A stretch of DNA of 64,000 bases from Mycobacterium alsense (GCF_002086635.1 NZ_MVHD01000016.1:1-64000), one strand, 5' to 3'; shown: positions 44,412 to 54,048, counted from the first letter of the stretch. Made by a program: numbers and translations. The notes: a model not told the origin generated them from the letters alone.

Positions 44412-45617
44412 CTAGCTGGTCAGGATGGACATCGCGATGGCGGTGATCTCGTCCTCGACCCCGGTGTAGCGCGTCAGATGCCATGTGCGAGCGACATCTT
44501 CGATGAAGCTGACCGCCGCCGCCACGAGCAGTCGCGCCTGGGCGACACCGGTCTCGGGGACCAGCTTTCCGATGAGGTCGATCCAGAGCGCCTCGCGGTC
44601 GGTTTGATTTCTGACGTATCCGTCGCGCACCTCGTCCGAGGCGTACGACAGTTCGGTGACACACGCGGCAACCAGATCAGGGGCGTCCAGACTGATCCGG
44701 ACATGACCCTCGACGAGCCCGCGAAGGCGCGGCGCCGGTTGGTGACTCGCGCGCAACGCGCGGACGCACTCCAGGCTCCGCCACTCGTCGAGGCGGCGGA
44801 TGAGCGCGTCGAGGATGGCCTGCTTGGACGAGAACGAGCGATACAGCCCGGGGCCCGCGATTCCTGCCCCCTTCCCGATTTCGCTGGTGCTCACCGCGGG
44901 ATAACCACGCGCACGGAACAGTCGCGCGCCCGCGGCCAGCAGCGTTTCGTACCGGGAGAACAGCACGCCGTCCTCGTCGCGCGTGTCGGCATCGGTCGGG
45001 ACGGGCTGCAACTCGGCGACGGGCGGCGTCCTCGCCGCGGCCAGGCACGCCCGGTGCAGGCGCTCCTTGAGTTCGTCAGCCGGAAGGGTCAGGCCATGCC
45101 GCCCCAGGCTGGTCAGCGTGCTGGACACCGCCCACGCCCGCAATTCCGAGTGCTGCGGGCTCAGCCCGGGCACCTCCAGGACCACGCTGTCGCGCATGCC
45201 GGCGACGATCGCGTTGATTCGGCGCCGGACTTCCGCGCGGTCGCTGTCGTTGAGGTAACGGGCCTCGCGCTGCCACAACACCGTCAGGGCCCGAGACGCG
45301 ATGGCCGCGGCGATCAACTCCGGTAGCTCGACGTTCAGCGGCCGGGGCGTCGCCTCCGTCCGGCCGTCGGTGAGGCGACGCGCGCTCTGGTATTGATCCT
45401 GGCCCGTTCGGATCGCTTCGGCGAGCAGCGCCTGCTTGTTGTCGTAATGGCGATACAACGCGCGGGCGGTGACCCCTGCCGCCTCGGCGATGTCCTCCAA
45501 CTTGACCGAATGGAACCCGCGCTCGATGAAGAGCCCGACGGCCTGCTCCAGGATCTGCTTCTTTCGGTCCTTCGGCCGGCGCTTAACGGGTTGGGCCGGG
45601 GTCGCGACGGTCTCCAT
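44412..45617 (-). CDS. mce3R: Mce3R, double-domain TetR repressor
   Basis: The 401-residue protein contains two TetR units. Domain 1 (residues ~14-75) has [20 protein letters not shown] and [20 protein letters not shown]; domain 2 (~215-275) has [20 protein letters not shown] and [21 protein letters not shown] tandem TetR layout is the hallmark of Mce3R, which in M. tuberculosis represses mce3 and the fadE18-echA13 and Rv1936-Rv1941 operons; the length is close to its 406 residues. ATG 45617 follows GGAAGGGGATTCG. Here it sits between both target operons, with identical candidate boxes at 37716 and 46125, and is probably autoregulated. Confidence 0.94.
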   Translation of the reverse strand: METVATPAQPVKRRPKDRKKQILEQAVGLFIERGFHSVKLEDIAEAAGVTARALYRHYDNKQALLAEAIRTGQDQYQSARRLTDGRTEATPRPLNVELPELIAAAIASRALTVLWQREARYLNDSDRAEVRRRINAIVAGMRDSVVLEVPGLSPQHSELRAWAVSSTLTSLGRHGLTLPADELKERLHRACLAAARTPPVAELQPVPTDADTRDEDGVLFSRYETLLAAGARLFRARGYPAVSTSEIGKGAGIAGPGLYRSFSSKQAILDALIRRLDEWRSLECVRALRASHQPAPRLRGLVEGHVRISLDAPDLVAACVTELSYASDEVRDGYVRNQTDREALWIDLIGKLVPETGVAQARLLVAAAVSFIEDVARTWHLTRYTGVEDEITAIAMSILTS

Positions 45618-45672
45618 CGACTCGAATCCCCTTCCTGCGCACCGGAACCACAAATCCTGCCAGAAGCCTCAC

Positions 45673-46065
45673 CTAGAGCTTCATTCCACTCTGCCCCTCG
45701 AAGTCCGCGAGGTCGAAGTAGTCGCTGAAGCGCCTGATCTTGCCATTCTCGACCTCGAACACGCCGGTCACCGGCAGCACGACCTTGCGCCCGTCGTTCA
45801 TGGTGAAGCGATCGATGCGCTCGACGAGCACCCGACCGGGCTCGGCGGCCAACGTCAGGATATCGAGCCTGGCGTCGCTGAACGCGTCCAGAAACGCCCG
45901 AAAGATCGCGCGGATGCCGGCGATGCCGACGATCGGCTCGACCGGCACGTTGTGGTAGACCGCTTCGTCCGCGAAGCCGCCGCAGATGGCGTCGAGGTCG
46001 CGCCCCTGCCAGGACCCGAGGAAGTCGCGGACGACCCTCTCGCTGGCTTGCTTGGTATCGGTCAT
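45673..46065 (-). CDS. Limonene-1,2-epoxide-hydrolase-like SnoaL protein
   Basis: The 130-residue protein has the small LEH/SnoaL alpha+beta barrel. Helices at SERVVRDFLGSWQGRDLDAI and the GIAGIRAIFRAFLDAF helix are followed by VERIDRF (Arg-x-Asp) and FSDYFDLADFEG; Arg, Asp and a second Asp form the LEH catalytic set. Epoxide hydrolysis is therefore possible. It lies 55 nt upstream of mce3R on the same strand and is probably co-transcribed with it. The 220-bp gap to yrbE3A holds the box at 46125. It is not part of the M. tuberculosis mce3R locus as I remember it. Confidence 0.8.
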   Translation of the reverse strand: MTDTKQASERVVRDFLGSWQGRDLDAICGGFADEAVYHNVPVEPIVGIAGIRAIFRAFLDAFSDARLDILTLAAEPGRVLVERIDRFTMNDGRKVVLPVTGVFEVENGKIRRFSDYFDLADFEGQSGMKL

Positions 46066-46124
46066 GCCAACAGTTCCTCCTCAGGTGACCAGACGACTCG
46101 GGCGGGCACCTGCTAGCCGATATT

Positions 46125-46142
46125 ACAGTACTAGCAAGATAC
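46125..46142 (-). promoter_or_regulatory. 18-nt box in mce3R-yrbE3A gap (candidate Mce3R site)
   Basis: On the minus strand it reads GTATCTTGCTAGTACTGT, identical to 37716-37733. It lies 60 bp upstream of the LEH-like gene (followed by mce3R) and about 145 bp upstream of yrbE3A, fitting control of both divergent units by the regulator encoded next to it. Confidence 0.75.
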
Positions 46143-46285
46143 ATCATCGTCCATAAATGGCTAGTTTCTTGGCTATTTACGGTTCGACTCCCCGCCTGAA
46201 TGCGTATCCGCTATGGACATGAGGCCCCCGGCCCGCGTACCCTCGCGGATATCGTTCGTCCACTTCGACCCATCCGGGGGGCAGC

Positions 46286-47080
46286 GTGAGCAACTCCAGC
46301 CTCGCGGTCGAGCGGGCGATTTTTCCCGTCGGCAGGCCGGTCCGGGCGATGGGCGAGTTCTTCGCGATGGCCCTCGACACGTTCGTGTCGATGTTCAGGC
46401 CGCCGTTCGCGTGGCGTGAATACCTGTCCCAGTGCTGGTTCGTGGCGCGGGTGTCCACCCTGCCGGGAGTGTTGATGACGATCCCGTGGGCGGTGATTTC
46501 GGGCTTTCTCTTCAATGTCCTGCTGACCGACATCGGTGCCGCGGACTTCTCCGGCACCGGCTGCGCGGTCTTCACCGTGGACCAGAGCGCCCCGATCGTC
46601 ACGGTCCTGGTGGTGGCGGGCGCGGGCGCCACCGCCATGTGTGCCGACTTGGGCGCACGCACCATCCGTGAGGAACTCGACGCGCTGCGGGTCATGGGCA
46701 TCAACCCGATTCAGGCCCTGGCGGTTCCCCGCGTGCTGGCGGCCACCACGGTCTCGCTTGCCCTGAGTTCGGTGGTGACCGCGGCCGGTCTGATCGGCGC
46801 GTTTTTTTGCTCCGTCTTCCTCATGCACGTTTCGGCCGGGGCCTGGGTGACCGGCCTCACCACGCTCACCCACACGATCGACGTCGTCATTTCGATGATC
46901 AAGGCGACGTTGTTCGGGCTGATGGCCGGACTGATCGCCTGTTACAAGGGCATGTCCGTCGGCGGTGGCCCGGCCGGCGTCGGCAGGGCGGTCAACGAAA
47001 CCGTGGTGTTTGCGTTCATCGTCTTGTTCGTGATCAACATCATCGTCACCGCCGTCGGAATGCCGCTCATGGTGTCTTGA
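46286..47080 (+). CDS. yrbE3A: YrbE3A, MlaE-type permease of the Mce3 transporter
   Basis: The 264-residue integral membrane protein of the MlaE/YrbE family has several hydrophobic segments (about 60-85, 105-125, 145-175, 200-222, 240-262) and the conserved EELDALRVMGINPIQALAVP loop, which couples MlaE permeases to their ATPase. GTG start with GGGGGGCAGC upstream. With YrbE3B it forms the permease pair of a lipid importer energised by a shared ATPase (MceG), which is not in this window. First gene of the mce3 operon. Confidence 0.95.
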   Translation: MSNSSLAVERAIFPVGRPVRAMGEFFAMALDTFVSMFRPPFAWREYLSQCWFVARVSTLPGVLMTIPWAVISGFLFNVLLTDIGAADFSGTGCAVFTVDQSAPIVTVLVVAGAGATAMCADLGARTIREELDALRVMGINPIQALAVPRVLAATTVSLALSSVVTAAGLIGAFFCSVFLMHVSAGAWVTGLTTLTHTIDVVISMIKATLFGLMAGLIACYKGMSVGGGPAGVGRAVNETVVFAFIVLFVINIIVTAVGMPLMVS

Positions 47081-47089
47081 GGTGAATCC

Positions 47090-47905
47090 ATGACAGCGAT
47101 GAAAACCCTTGCCCGCGAATGGAATCAGCTGGGATCGCAGATGCGGTTCTACATCACCACCGTGGCCGGGATTCCGGACGCGATCATCCACTACCGCAGC
47201 GAGCTGCTACGGGTGATCGCGCAAATGGGGTTCGGGGTCGGGACGCTCGCCGTGATCGGCGGGACGGTGGTCATCGTCGGGTTCCTGGCCATGACCACCG
47301 GCGCAATCGTGGCGGTGCAGGGCTACAACCAGTTCGCCTCGGTCGGCGTGGAGGCGTTGACCGGCTTCGCGTCGGCCTTCTTCAATACCCGGGAGATCCA
47401 GCCGGGAACGGTGATGGTCGCGCTGGCCGCCACCGTGGGTGCCGGCGCCACGGCGCAGCTTGGCGCCATGCGGATCAACGAGGAAATCGACGCGCTGGAG
47501 GTGATCGGTATCCGCAGCGTCAGCTACCTGGCGAGCACCCGGGTGCTGGCGGGAGTGGTTGTGGCCGTGCCGCTTTTCTGCGTGGGCCTCATGACCGCCT
47601 ACCTGGCCGCCCGCGTCGGCACCACGGCGGTCTACGGGCAGGGATCCGGTGTGTACGACCACTACTTCAATACGTTCCTCCGCCCGAGCGACGTGCTCTG
47701 GTCGTCGGCCGAAGTCATCGTGGTCGCGCTGATGATCATGCTGTTGTGCACCTACTACGGCTACATGGCGCACGGCGGCCCCGCCGGGGTCGGCGAGGCC
47801 GTCGGCCGGGCGGTGCGCGCCTCGATGGTTGTCGCGTCGGTCGCGATAGTCATCATGACGCTGGCCATTTATGGGCGGTCTCCCGACTTTCATTTGGCGA
47901 GCTAG
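47090..47905 (+). CDS. yrbE3B: YrbE3B, MlaE-type permease of the Mce3 transporter
   Basis: The 271-residue partner of YrbE3A has membrane segments at about 45-75, 105-125, 150-180, 205-225 and 240-262, and the coupling loop NEEIDALEVIGIRSVSYLAS. The ATG at 47090 lies 9 nt after the yrbE3A stop. Together the two form the heteromeric inner-membrane channel for lipid substrates supplied by the Mce3 hexamer. The end is 4 nt upstream of mce3A. Confidence 0.95.
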   Translation: MTAMKTLAREWNQLGSQMRFYITTVAGIPDAIIHYRSELLRVIAQMGFGVGTLAVIGGTVVIVGFLAMTTGAIVAVQGYNQFASVGVEALTGFASAFFNTREIQPGTVMVALAATVGAGATAQLGAMRINEEIDALEVIGIRSVSYLASTRVLAGVVVAVPLFCVGLMTAYLAARVGTTAVYGQGSGVYDHYFNTFLRPSDVLWSSAEVIVVALMIMLLCTYYGYMAHGGPAGVGEAVGRAVRASMVVASVAIVIMTLAIYGRSPDFHLAS

Positions 47906-47909
47906 TGTC

Positions 47910-49298
47910 ATGAGTCCCGGGCCGGAAAGACATCGTCTGCACGACGCGTGGTGGACGCTGATCCTGTTCGCGGCGATCGGGGTGGCCGTCCTGGTGACGG
48001 CGATGTCGTTCACCGGCAGCTTGCGGTCCTATGCGCCGGTCACGCTGACCTCCGATCGCTCCGGCCTGGTGATGGACCCCGGCGCCAAGGTCATGCTGCG
48101 CGGTGTGCAGGTGGGCCGCGTCGGTCAGATCGGCGACGACAAGGATGCCGCGCGCCTGAAACTGGAGATCGACACCGATTCGCTCCGGTACATCCCGGCC
48201 AACGTCGAGGCAAAGATCAGTGCCACCACCGCTTTCGGCGCCAAGTTCGTCGAGCTGGTGTATCCGCCGAACCCGAGTCCGCAGCGGCTGGCCGCCGGCG
48301 CGGTGCTGCATTCGAAGAACGTCAGCACGGAGATCAACACGGTCTTCCAAAACGTCGTCGATCTACTCGACATGATCGACCCGCTGAAGCTGAATTCGGT
48401 GCTGACGGCGGTGGCCGACGGGGTGCGCGGGCAGGGCGAACGGATCGGGGAGGCGACCACCGCCGCCAACCAGGTTCTGGTGGCACTGAACGCGCGCAGC
48501 GACGCCTTTCGCCGGGACTTGCACTCCGTCAAGGGCTTCAACGAGGCCTATGACGCGGCGGCCGCGGACATCGTGAAGATCCTGGACGCCGCCAGTACCA
48601 CCAGCCGCACCATCGTCGACCATTCCAAGGCGCTGGATGCGTTGCTGCTCAACGTGATCGGCTTGTCAAAATCGGGGACCAACCTGATCGGTACCAGCCG
48701 GGACAATCTCGCCGCGGCGGTCAACATCCTGGAACCCACCACCGCCCTCTTGCTCAAGTACAACCCCGAGTACACCTGCTTTTTGCAGGGCGCCAAGTGG
48801 TATCTGGACAACGGCGGGTATTCGGCGTGGGGCGGTGCCGACGGCCGCACGCTGCAACTCGATGTCGGCCTGTTGCTGGGCAACGACCCCTACGCGTATC
48901 CGGACAACCTGCCACGCGTCGCGGCCAAGGGCGGCCCCGGCGGAAGACCCGGGTGCGGGTCGCTGCCCGACGCCACCAAAAACTTTCCGGTGCGCGAACT
49001 CATCACCGACACGGGGTGGGGAACCGGGCTCGATATCCGGCCCAATCCCGGCATCGGCCATCCGTGCTGGGTCGACTACCTTCCGGTGACCCGCGCGCTC
49101 CCTCAGCCGCCCAGCGTCCGCCAGTGCATTCCCGGGCCGGCGGTCGGGCCCAGCCCCGGGGGGCCGCCGTACGGGGCGGCGCAGTACGGGCCCGGCGGGG
49201 TCCCGCTCTGGCCGGGGGTTCCGCCGGCCACGCCCGCCCCGTCTGCGCCGCAACGGACGGATCCGGCTCCACCGCAAGGGGATTCACCGCCACCCTGA
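47910..49298 (+). CDS. mce3A: Mce3A, MlaD-domain substrate-binding subunit
   Basis: The 462-residue protein has one N-terminal membrane anchor (TLILFAAIGVAVLVTAMSF), the MlaD/MCE domain (residues about 35-125, with GLVMDPGAKVMLRGVQVGRV), a long helical coiled-coil region, and a Pro/Gly-rich C-terminal tail after about 390. It is one of six MCE subunits expected to build a hydrophobic tunnel across the periplasm. The ATG is 4 nt after the yrbE3B stop; an upstream in-frame alternative would overlap that gene. Slightly longer than M. tuberculosis Mce3A because of the tail. Confidence 0.94.
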   Translation: MSPGPERHRLHDAWWTLILFAAIGVAVLVTAMSFTGSLRSYAPVTLTSDRSGLVMDPGAKVMLRGVQVGRVGQIGDDKDAARLKLEIDTDSLRYIPANVEAKISATTAFGAKFVELVYPPNPSPQRLAAGAVLHSKNVSTEINTVFQNVVDLLDMIDPLKLNSVLTAVADGVRGQGERIGEATTAANQVLVALNARSDAFRRDLHSVKGFNEAYDAAAADIVKILDAASTTSRTIVDHSKALDALLLNVIGLSKSGTNLIGTSRDNLAAAVNILEPTTALLLKYNPEYTCFLQGAKWYLDNGGYSAWGGADGRTLQLDVGLLLGNDPYAYPDNLPRVAAKGGPGGRPGCGSLPDATKNFPVRELITDTGWGTGLDIRPNPGIGHPCWVDYLPVTRALPQPPSVRQCIPGPAVGPSPGGPPYGAAQYGPGGVPLWPGVPPATPAPSAPQRTDPAPPQGDSPPP

Positions 49299-49353
49299 TA
49301 CGTGCGGACCCGTTTGGCGACCGTCGGAACTTTACACACGCAGGAGAGCGACC

Positions 49354-50382
49354 ATGAGAGAAGACTTGCGGGGCATCGGTATGCGCCTCGGCAGCTTCCT
49401 TGTGGTTTGTCTGCTGACCGCGTTCTTGCTCTTCGCCGTTTTCGGAGAGCTGCGGTTCGGCGACGGCAAGAGGTACTACGCCGAATTCACCAACGTCTCC
49501 AATCTGAGGGAGGGCAAGCTGGTCCGGATCGCCGGGGTCGAGGTCGGCAAGATCAGGAAGATCTCCATCAACCCGGACGCGACCGTGCGGGTCGAGTTCA
49601 CCGCCGACGACTCCGTCACCCTCACCGAGGGAACCCAGGCGGTGATCCGCTATGACAACCTGTTCGGCGACCGCTACCTGGCGCTCGAGGAGGGGGCCGG
49701 CGGGCTCCGCACCCTTGCCCCGGGTCAAACGATTCCACTCGCCCGCACCAAACCGGCGCTGGATTTGGACGCCCTCATCGGCGGCTTCCGGCCGCTGTTT
49801 CGCGCGCTGAACCCGGATCAGGTCAACGCGCTGAGCGAACAACTGCTGCAGGCGTTTCAAGGACAGGGCGCCACCATCGGGTCGTTCCTGGAACAGGCTG
49901 CGGCGGTGACCAATACGCTTGCCGACCGCGATCAGCTGATCGGACAGGTCGTCAACAACCTCAACGTGGTGCTGGGCTCGCTGGGCGGCCAAAGCGATCG
50001 GCTGGACAAAGCGGTGGTGTCGCTGTCGGAGCTGATTCACGGGCTCGCCGAACGCAAGGCCGACATCGCCAACGCGGTGGCCTACACCAACGCGGCGGCC
50101 GGCTCGGTCGCCGACCTGCTGTCGCAGGCCCGGGCCCCGTTCGCGAAGGTGGTGCACGAGACCGACCGCGTCGCGAGCGTCGCACTCTCCGACCGCGAGT
50201 ACCTCGACAACCTGCTCAACACGCTGCCGGACAAGTACCAGGCCCTGGTCCGCCAGGGCATGTATGGCGACTTCTTCGCCTTCTACCTCTGCGACGTCGT
50301 GCTCAAGGTCAACGGCAAGGGCGGTCAGCCGGTGTACATCAAGGTGGCCGGCCAGGCCACGGGACGGTGCGCTCCGAAGTGA
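49354..50382 (+). CDS. mce3B: Mce3B, MlaD-domain subunit
   Basis: The 342-residue MCE subunit has a membrane anchor (LGSFLVVCLLTAFLLFAVFG), the MlaD domain (YYAEFTNVSNLREGKLVRIA through the strand ending IPLARTKPALD, about residues 38-130), and a long helical segment with repeated coiled-coil-like heptads up to about 310. The length equals that of M. tuberculosis Mce3B. CAGGAGAGCGACC precedes the ATG. The stop overlaps the GTG of mce3C. Confidence 0.95.
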   Translation: MREDLRGIGMRLGSFLVVCLLTAFLLFAVFGELRFGDGKRYYAEFTNVSNLREGKLVRIAGVEVGKIRKISINPDATVRVEFTADDSVTLTEGTQAVIRYDNLFGDRYLALEEGAGGLRTLAPGQTIPLARTKPALDLDALIGGFRPLFRALNPDQVNALSEQLLQAFQGQGATIGSFLEQAAAVTNTLADRDQLIGQVVNNLNVVLGSLGGQSDRLDKAVVSLSELIHGLAERKADIANAVAYTNAAAGSVADLLSQARAPFAKVVHETDRVASVALSDREYLDNLLNTLPDKYQALVRQGMYGDFFAFYLCDVVLKVNGKGGQPVYIKVAGQATGRCAPK

Positions 50383-51611
50383 AATCGTTCTCCGAACGCA
50401 ACCCGATGATCGTCGGCTCCGTCGGCGTGGTGGCCGTGGCGGCGGTGGTGTTTACCACCCTGGAATACCAGAAGCTGCCAATTTTCAACCGGGGCACCGA
50501 CGTTGGCGCCTATTTCGCCGACGTCGGCGGCCTGCGAACGGGAAACACCGTCGAGGTCTCCGGCTACCCGGTGGGCAAGGTGTCCGGCATCGAACTCGAC
50601 GGCCCCGGCGTGCTGGTCAAGTTCACGGTCGGTGAGAACGTCCGGCTCGGGAACCGCACCGAGGCCGCCATCAAGACCAAGGGGCTGTTGGGCAGCAAGT
50701 TCCTCGACGTGACCCCGCGCGGGGAGGGCACACTGCGGGGCCCCATCCCGATCGAGCGGACCATCTCGCCGTACCAGCTGCCCGACGCGCTCGGCGACCT
50801 GGCCGCCACGATCAGCGGGCTGAACACCGACCGGCTGTCCGAATCGATGGCCACCCTTGCGCAAACCTTCGCCAACACACCGGCGGACCTCAGGAACGCC
50901 GTACAGGGCGTCGCCCGGCTCGCGCAGACCCTCGACGACCGCGACGCCCAGCTGCGTGGCCTGCTGGACAACGCGGCCAGGGCGACCGGCGTGCTGGCCG
51001 GGCGCACCGACCAGATCGTCGGCCTGGTGCGCGACACCAATGCGCTGCTGGCGCAGCTGCGAACGCAAAGCGCCGCCCTGGATCAGATCTGGGGCAACAT
51101 CTCGGCGACTGCGCGGCAGCTGCAGGGCCTCATCGCCGAGAACCGGCAACAACTGCGCCCGGCGCTCGACAAGCTCAACGGGGTGCTGGACATCGTCGCA
51201 AACCGCAAGGAACGGCTGCAGAAGGCCATCCCGATGATCAACACCTACGTCATGTCGCTGGGCGAGTCGCTGTCGTCCGGCCCCTTTTTCAAGGCGTACG
51301 TGGTGAATCTGCTGCCGGGGCAGTTCGTTCAACCGTTCGTCAGCGCCGCGTTCTCGGACCTGGGGCTGGACCCGGCCACGTTGCTGCCGTCGCAGCTGAC
51401 CGATACCCAAACCGGCCAGTCCGGCACCCCGCCATTGCCCATGCCATACCCCCGCACCGGCCAGGGTGGCCCACCACGGACGAACCTGCCGGACGCGATC
51501 ACCGGCAACCCCGGCGATCCGCGCTATCCGTACCGGCCCGAGCCGCCGGCACCCGCGCCCGGGGGGCCACCGCCCGGACCACCCGCACAGCAGCCCGGAG
51601 GCCAACGGTGA
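50379..51611 (+). CDS. mce3C: Mce3C, MlaD-domain subunit
   Basis: The 410-residue MCE subunit, if started at the GTG 50379, has a GTGA overlap with the mce3B stop and the same length as M. tuberculosis Mce3C; an in-frame GTG at 50367 would add four residues. It has a short anchor (MIVGSVGVVAVAAVVFTTLE), the MlaD domain (GTDVGAYFADVGGLRTGNTV, residues about 35-125), a helical stalk and a Pro-rich C-terminus. Overlapping starts and stops through mce3B-mce3E imply coupled, stoichiometric translation of the subunits. Confidence 0.93.
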   Translation: MKSFSERNPMIVGSVGVVAVAAVVFTTLEYQKLPIFNRGTDVGAYFADVGGLRTGNTVEVSGYPVGKVSGIELDGPGVLVKFTVGENVRLGNRTEAAIKTKGLLGSKFLDVTPRGEGTLRGPIPIERTISPYQLPDALGDLAATISGLNTDRLSESMATLAQTFANTPADLRNAVQGVARLAQTLDDRDAQLRGLLDNAARATGVLAGRTDQIVGLVRDTNALLAQLRTQSAALDQIWGNISATARQLQGLIAENRQQLRPALDKLNGVLDIVANRKERLQKAIPMINTYVMSLGESLSSGPFFKAYVVNLLPGQFVQPFVSAAFSDLGLDPATLLPSQLTDTQTGQSGTPPLPMPYPRTGQGGPPRTNLPDAITGNPGDPRYPYRPEPPAPAPGGPPPGPPAQQPGGQR

Positions 51612-52900
51612 CAACGAGACTCCGACGCGCGCGGACGGTGCTGGCGACCGCCCTCGCCCTGGTGCTCGTGGCGGGGGTGATCGTCGCGATGCGCGCCTCC
51701 GACGCGGCCGAGCGCACCACCGTGGTCGCCTACTTCGACAACAGCAACGGCGTGTTCGCCGGCGATGAGGTGCGCATCCGCGGCGTGCCGGTGGGCAAGA
51801 TCGTCAAAATCGAACCGCAGCCGCTGAGATCCAAGGTTTCGTTCTGGTTCGACCGCAGGTACAAAGTGCCCGCAGACGCAAGGGCCGCGATTCTGTCGCC
51901 GCAGCTGGTGACGGGCCGGGCGATTCAACTCACGCCGCCCTACACCGGCGGGCCCGTCATGCGGGACGGCGCAGTCATCCCGCAGGACCGCACCGCGGTG
52001 CCCGTCGAATGGGACGACCTGCGGGTTCAGCTTCAGCGGCTGACCGAGTTGCTCAAGCCCACCCAGCCCGGCGGCGTCAGCACGTTGGGCTCACTGATCA
52101 ACACCGCGGCCGACAACCTGCGTGGGCAGGGCCCCACCATCCGCGACGCCATTATCAAGCTGTCCCGGACGGTTTCGGCGCTCGGCGACCACAGCGACGA
52201 CATCTTCGCCACGATCAGGAACCTGTCGACGCTGGTGCAGGCCCTGCACGACAGCGCGGATCTGCTCGAGCGGCTCAACCGCAACCTGGAGGCGGTGTCG
52301 TCGGTGCTCGCCGACGACCCGAACAAGATCGCTCGGGCGGCCGAGGAGCTGAACGGGGTCGTCGCCAACGTGCAGGGCTTCGCCGCGGAAAACCGCGAGG
52401 CGCTGGGCACGACGGCCGACAAACTCACCTCGATCAGCAAGGCGCTGGTCGACAGCCTGGACGACATCAAGCAGACGCTGCACATCGCGCCGACGGTGTT
52501 GCAGAACTTCAACAACATCTACGAACCCGCCAACGGCGCGCTGACCGGCGCGCTGGCCGCCAACAACCTGGCCAATCCCATCGCGTTCCTCTGTGGGGCG
52601 GTGCAGGCCGCCTCGCGGCTGGGCGGCGAGCAGGCCGCAAAGCTGTGCGTGCAGTACCTGGCGCCGATCTTCAAAAACCGCCAATACAACTTTCCCCCGA
52701 TCGGCGAGAACCTCTTCGTCGGTGCGCAGGCCCGGCCCAACGAGGTCACCTACAGCGAGGACTGGATGCGGCCCGACCACGTCCCGCCGGCGCCGGATGC
52801 ACCGCCACCGCCCAGCGGTGCCCCGGCCGCGCCGGCGGTCACCACCGACCCCGCGGCCGGCCTGTCCGGCATGATGCAGCCCCCGACGGGCGGCCCGTGA
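51608..52900 (+). CDS. mce3D: Mce3D, MlaD-domain subunit
   Basis: The 430-residue MCE subunit starts at a GTG that overlaps the mce3C stop (GTGA). Features: anchor TVLATALALVLVAGVIVAMR, MlaD domain (VVAYFDNSNGVFAGDEVRIR, GVPVGKIVKIEP), helical stalk from about 150 to 300 with LxxxLNxNL-type repeats, and a Pro/Ala-rich tail (PPAPDAPPPPSGAP). Expected to be in the Mce3 hexamer reaching from inner to outer membrane. The tail is longer than that of the other subunits except Mce3A and Mce3F. Confidence 0.94.
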   Translation: MTTRLRRARTVLATALALVLVAGVIVAMRASDAAERTTVVAYFDNSNGVFAGDEVRIRGVPVGKIVKIEPQPLRSKVSFWFDRRYKVPADARAAILSPQLVTGRAIQLTPPYTGGPVMRDGAVIPQDRTAVPVEWDDLRVQLQRLTELLKPTQPGGVSTLGSLINTAADNLRGQGPTIRDAIIKLSRTVSALGDHSDDIFATIRNLSTLVQALHDSADLLERLNRNLEAVSSVLADDPNKIARAAEELNGVVANVQGFAAENREALGTTADKLTSISKALVDSLDDIKQTLHIAPTVLQNFNNIYEPANGALTGALAANNLANPIAFLCGAVQAASRLGGEQAAKLCVQYLAPIFKNRQYNFPPIGENLFVGAQARPNEVTYSEDWMRPDHVPPAPDAPPPPSGAPAAPAVTTDPAAGLSGMMQPPTGGP

Positions 52901-54048
52901 TGACCCGCCGATGGCGCTGGGCGGCAACGCTGTTCGTGGTCGCGGTCGGGCTATCGGGCTGCGGCTGGCGAGGACTGAATTCGCTGCCGCTGCCCGGGAC
53001 CGAGGGCAACGGGGCGGGATCCTTCGAGATCCAGGCGCAGATGCCCGACGTCAACAACATCCAGCCGAACTCGCGGGTGCGCGTCGCCGACGTGACGATC
53101 GGCCACGTGACGAAAATCGAACGCCAGGGCTGGCACGCGCTGGTGACCATGCGGCTCAACGGCGACGTCGACCTACCCGCGAACGCGACGGCCAAGATCG
53201 GCACGACCAGCCTGCTCGGCTCGTACCACATCGAGCTGGCGCCGCCCAGATCCGAAGCGCCGCAGGGCAAGCTGCGTGACCACTCGCTCATCGCGCTGTC
53301 GCGCGGGGGCGCCTACCCGAGCACCGAACAGACGTTGGCGGCATTGTCGCTGGTCCTCAACGGCGGCGGACTGGGCCAAATCCAGGACATCACCGAGGCC
53401 TTCAGCACCGCATTCCGCGGCCGCGAGCAGGACCTGAGAAGCCTGATCGGGCAGCTGGACCGGTTCACCGCAACGCTCAACGACCAGAAGGGCGACATCA
53501 TCGCGGCCACCGAGAGCTTGAACCACCTCGTCGGCAAGTTCGCCCAACAGCGACCGGTGCTGGACCGGGCGCTCGCGACCATTCCCGACGCGCTCGCGGT
53601 GCTCGACGACGAGCGGGATCAACTCGTCGAGGCGGCCGATCAACTGAGCAAATTCAGCGCCCTGACCGCCGATTCGGTCAACAAGACCAAGGACAACCTG
53701 GTCGAGGAACTGAGGCAACTGGGGCCGGTGCTGGATTCGCTGGCCAACGCCGGGCCCAGCCTTACCCGATCGCTGAGCCTGCTGGCCACCTTCCCGTTTC
53801 CCAACGAAACGTTCGAGAACTTCCAACGCGGCGACTACGCCAACCTGACGGCGATCGTCGACCTCACCCTCAGCCGAATCGACCAAGGAATATTCACCGG
53901 CACCCGATGGGAGTGCCACCTCACCGAGTTGGAGCTGCAATGGGGCCGCACCATCGGTCAGTACCCCAGCCCGTGCACCGCTCGCGGCCCGCACGGGACC
54001 CCCGGCAACCCGCTGACCACCCCCTACCGCGCGGATCAGGGGCCATAG
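52900..54048 (+). CDS. lprM: Mce3E/LprM, lipoprotein MCE subunit
   Basis: The 382-residue subunit replaces the membrane anchor with a lipoprotein signal: MTRRWRWAATLFVVAVGLSG and Cys21 (lipobox LSGC). It is followed by the MlaD domain (FEIQAQMPDVNNIQPNSRVR, VADVTIGHVTKIERQ) and the helical stalk. A lipid-anchored E subunit is a constant feature of mycobacterial mce operons; the M. tuberculosis homologue is Rv1970 (LprM, ~377 residues). ATG 52900 overlaps the mce3D stop (TGATG); a GTG at 52897 in the same frame is an alternative. Confidence 0.95.
   Translation: MTRRWRWAATLFVVAVGLSGCGWRGLNSLPLPGTEGNGAGSFEIQAQMPDVNNIQPNSRVRVADVTIGHVTKIERQGWHALVTMRLNGDVDLPANATAKIGTTSLLGSYHIELAPPRSEAPQGKLRDHSLIALSRGGAYPSTEQTLAALSLVLNGGGLGQIQDITEAFSTAFRGREQDLRSLIGQLDRFTATLNDQKGDIIAATESLNHLVGKFAQQRPVLDRALATIPDALAVLDDERDQLVEAADQLSKFSALTADSVNKTKDNLVEELRQLGPVLDSLANAGPSLTRSLSLLATFPFPNETFENFQRGDYANLTAIVDLTLSRIDQGIFTGTRWECHLTELELQWGRTIGQYPSPCTARGPHGTPGNPLTTPYRADQGP

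Noticed and set aside
46143..46285. A specific -10/-35 promoter for yrbE3A
   Set aside because: Several TANNNT-like hexamers exist in this AT-richer gap but none has a convincing partner at normal spacing.
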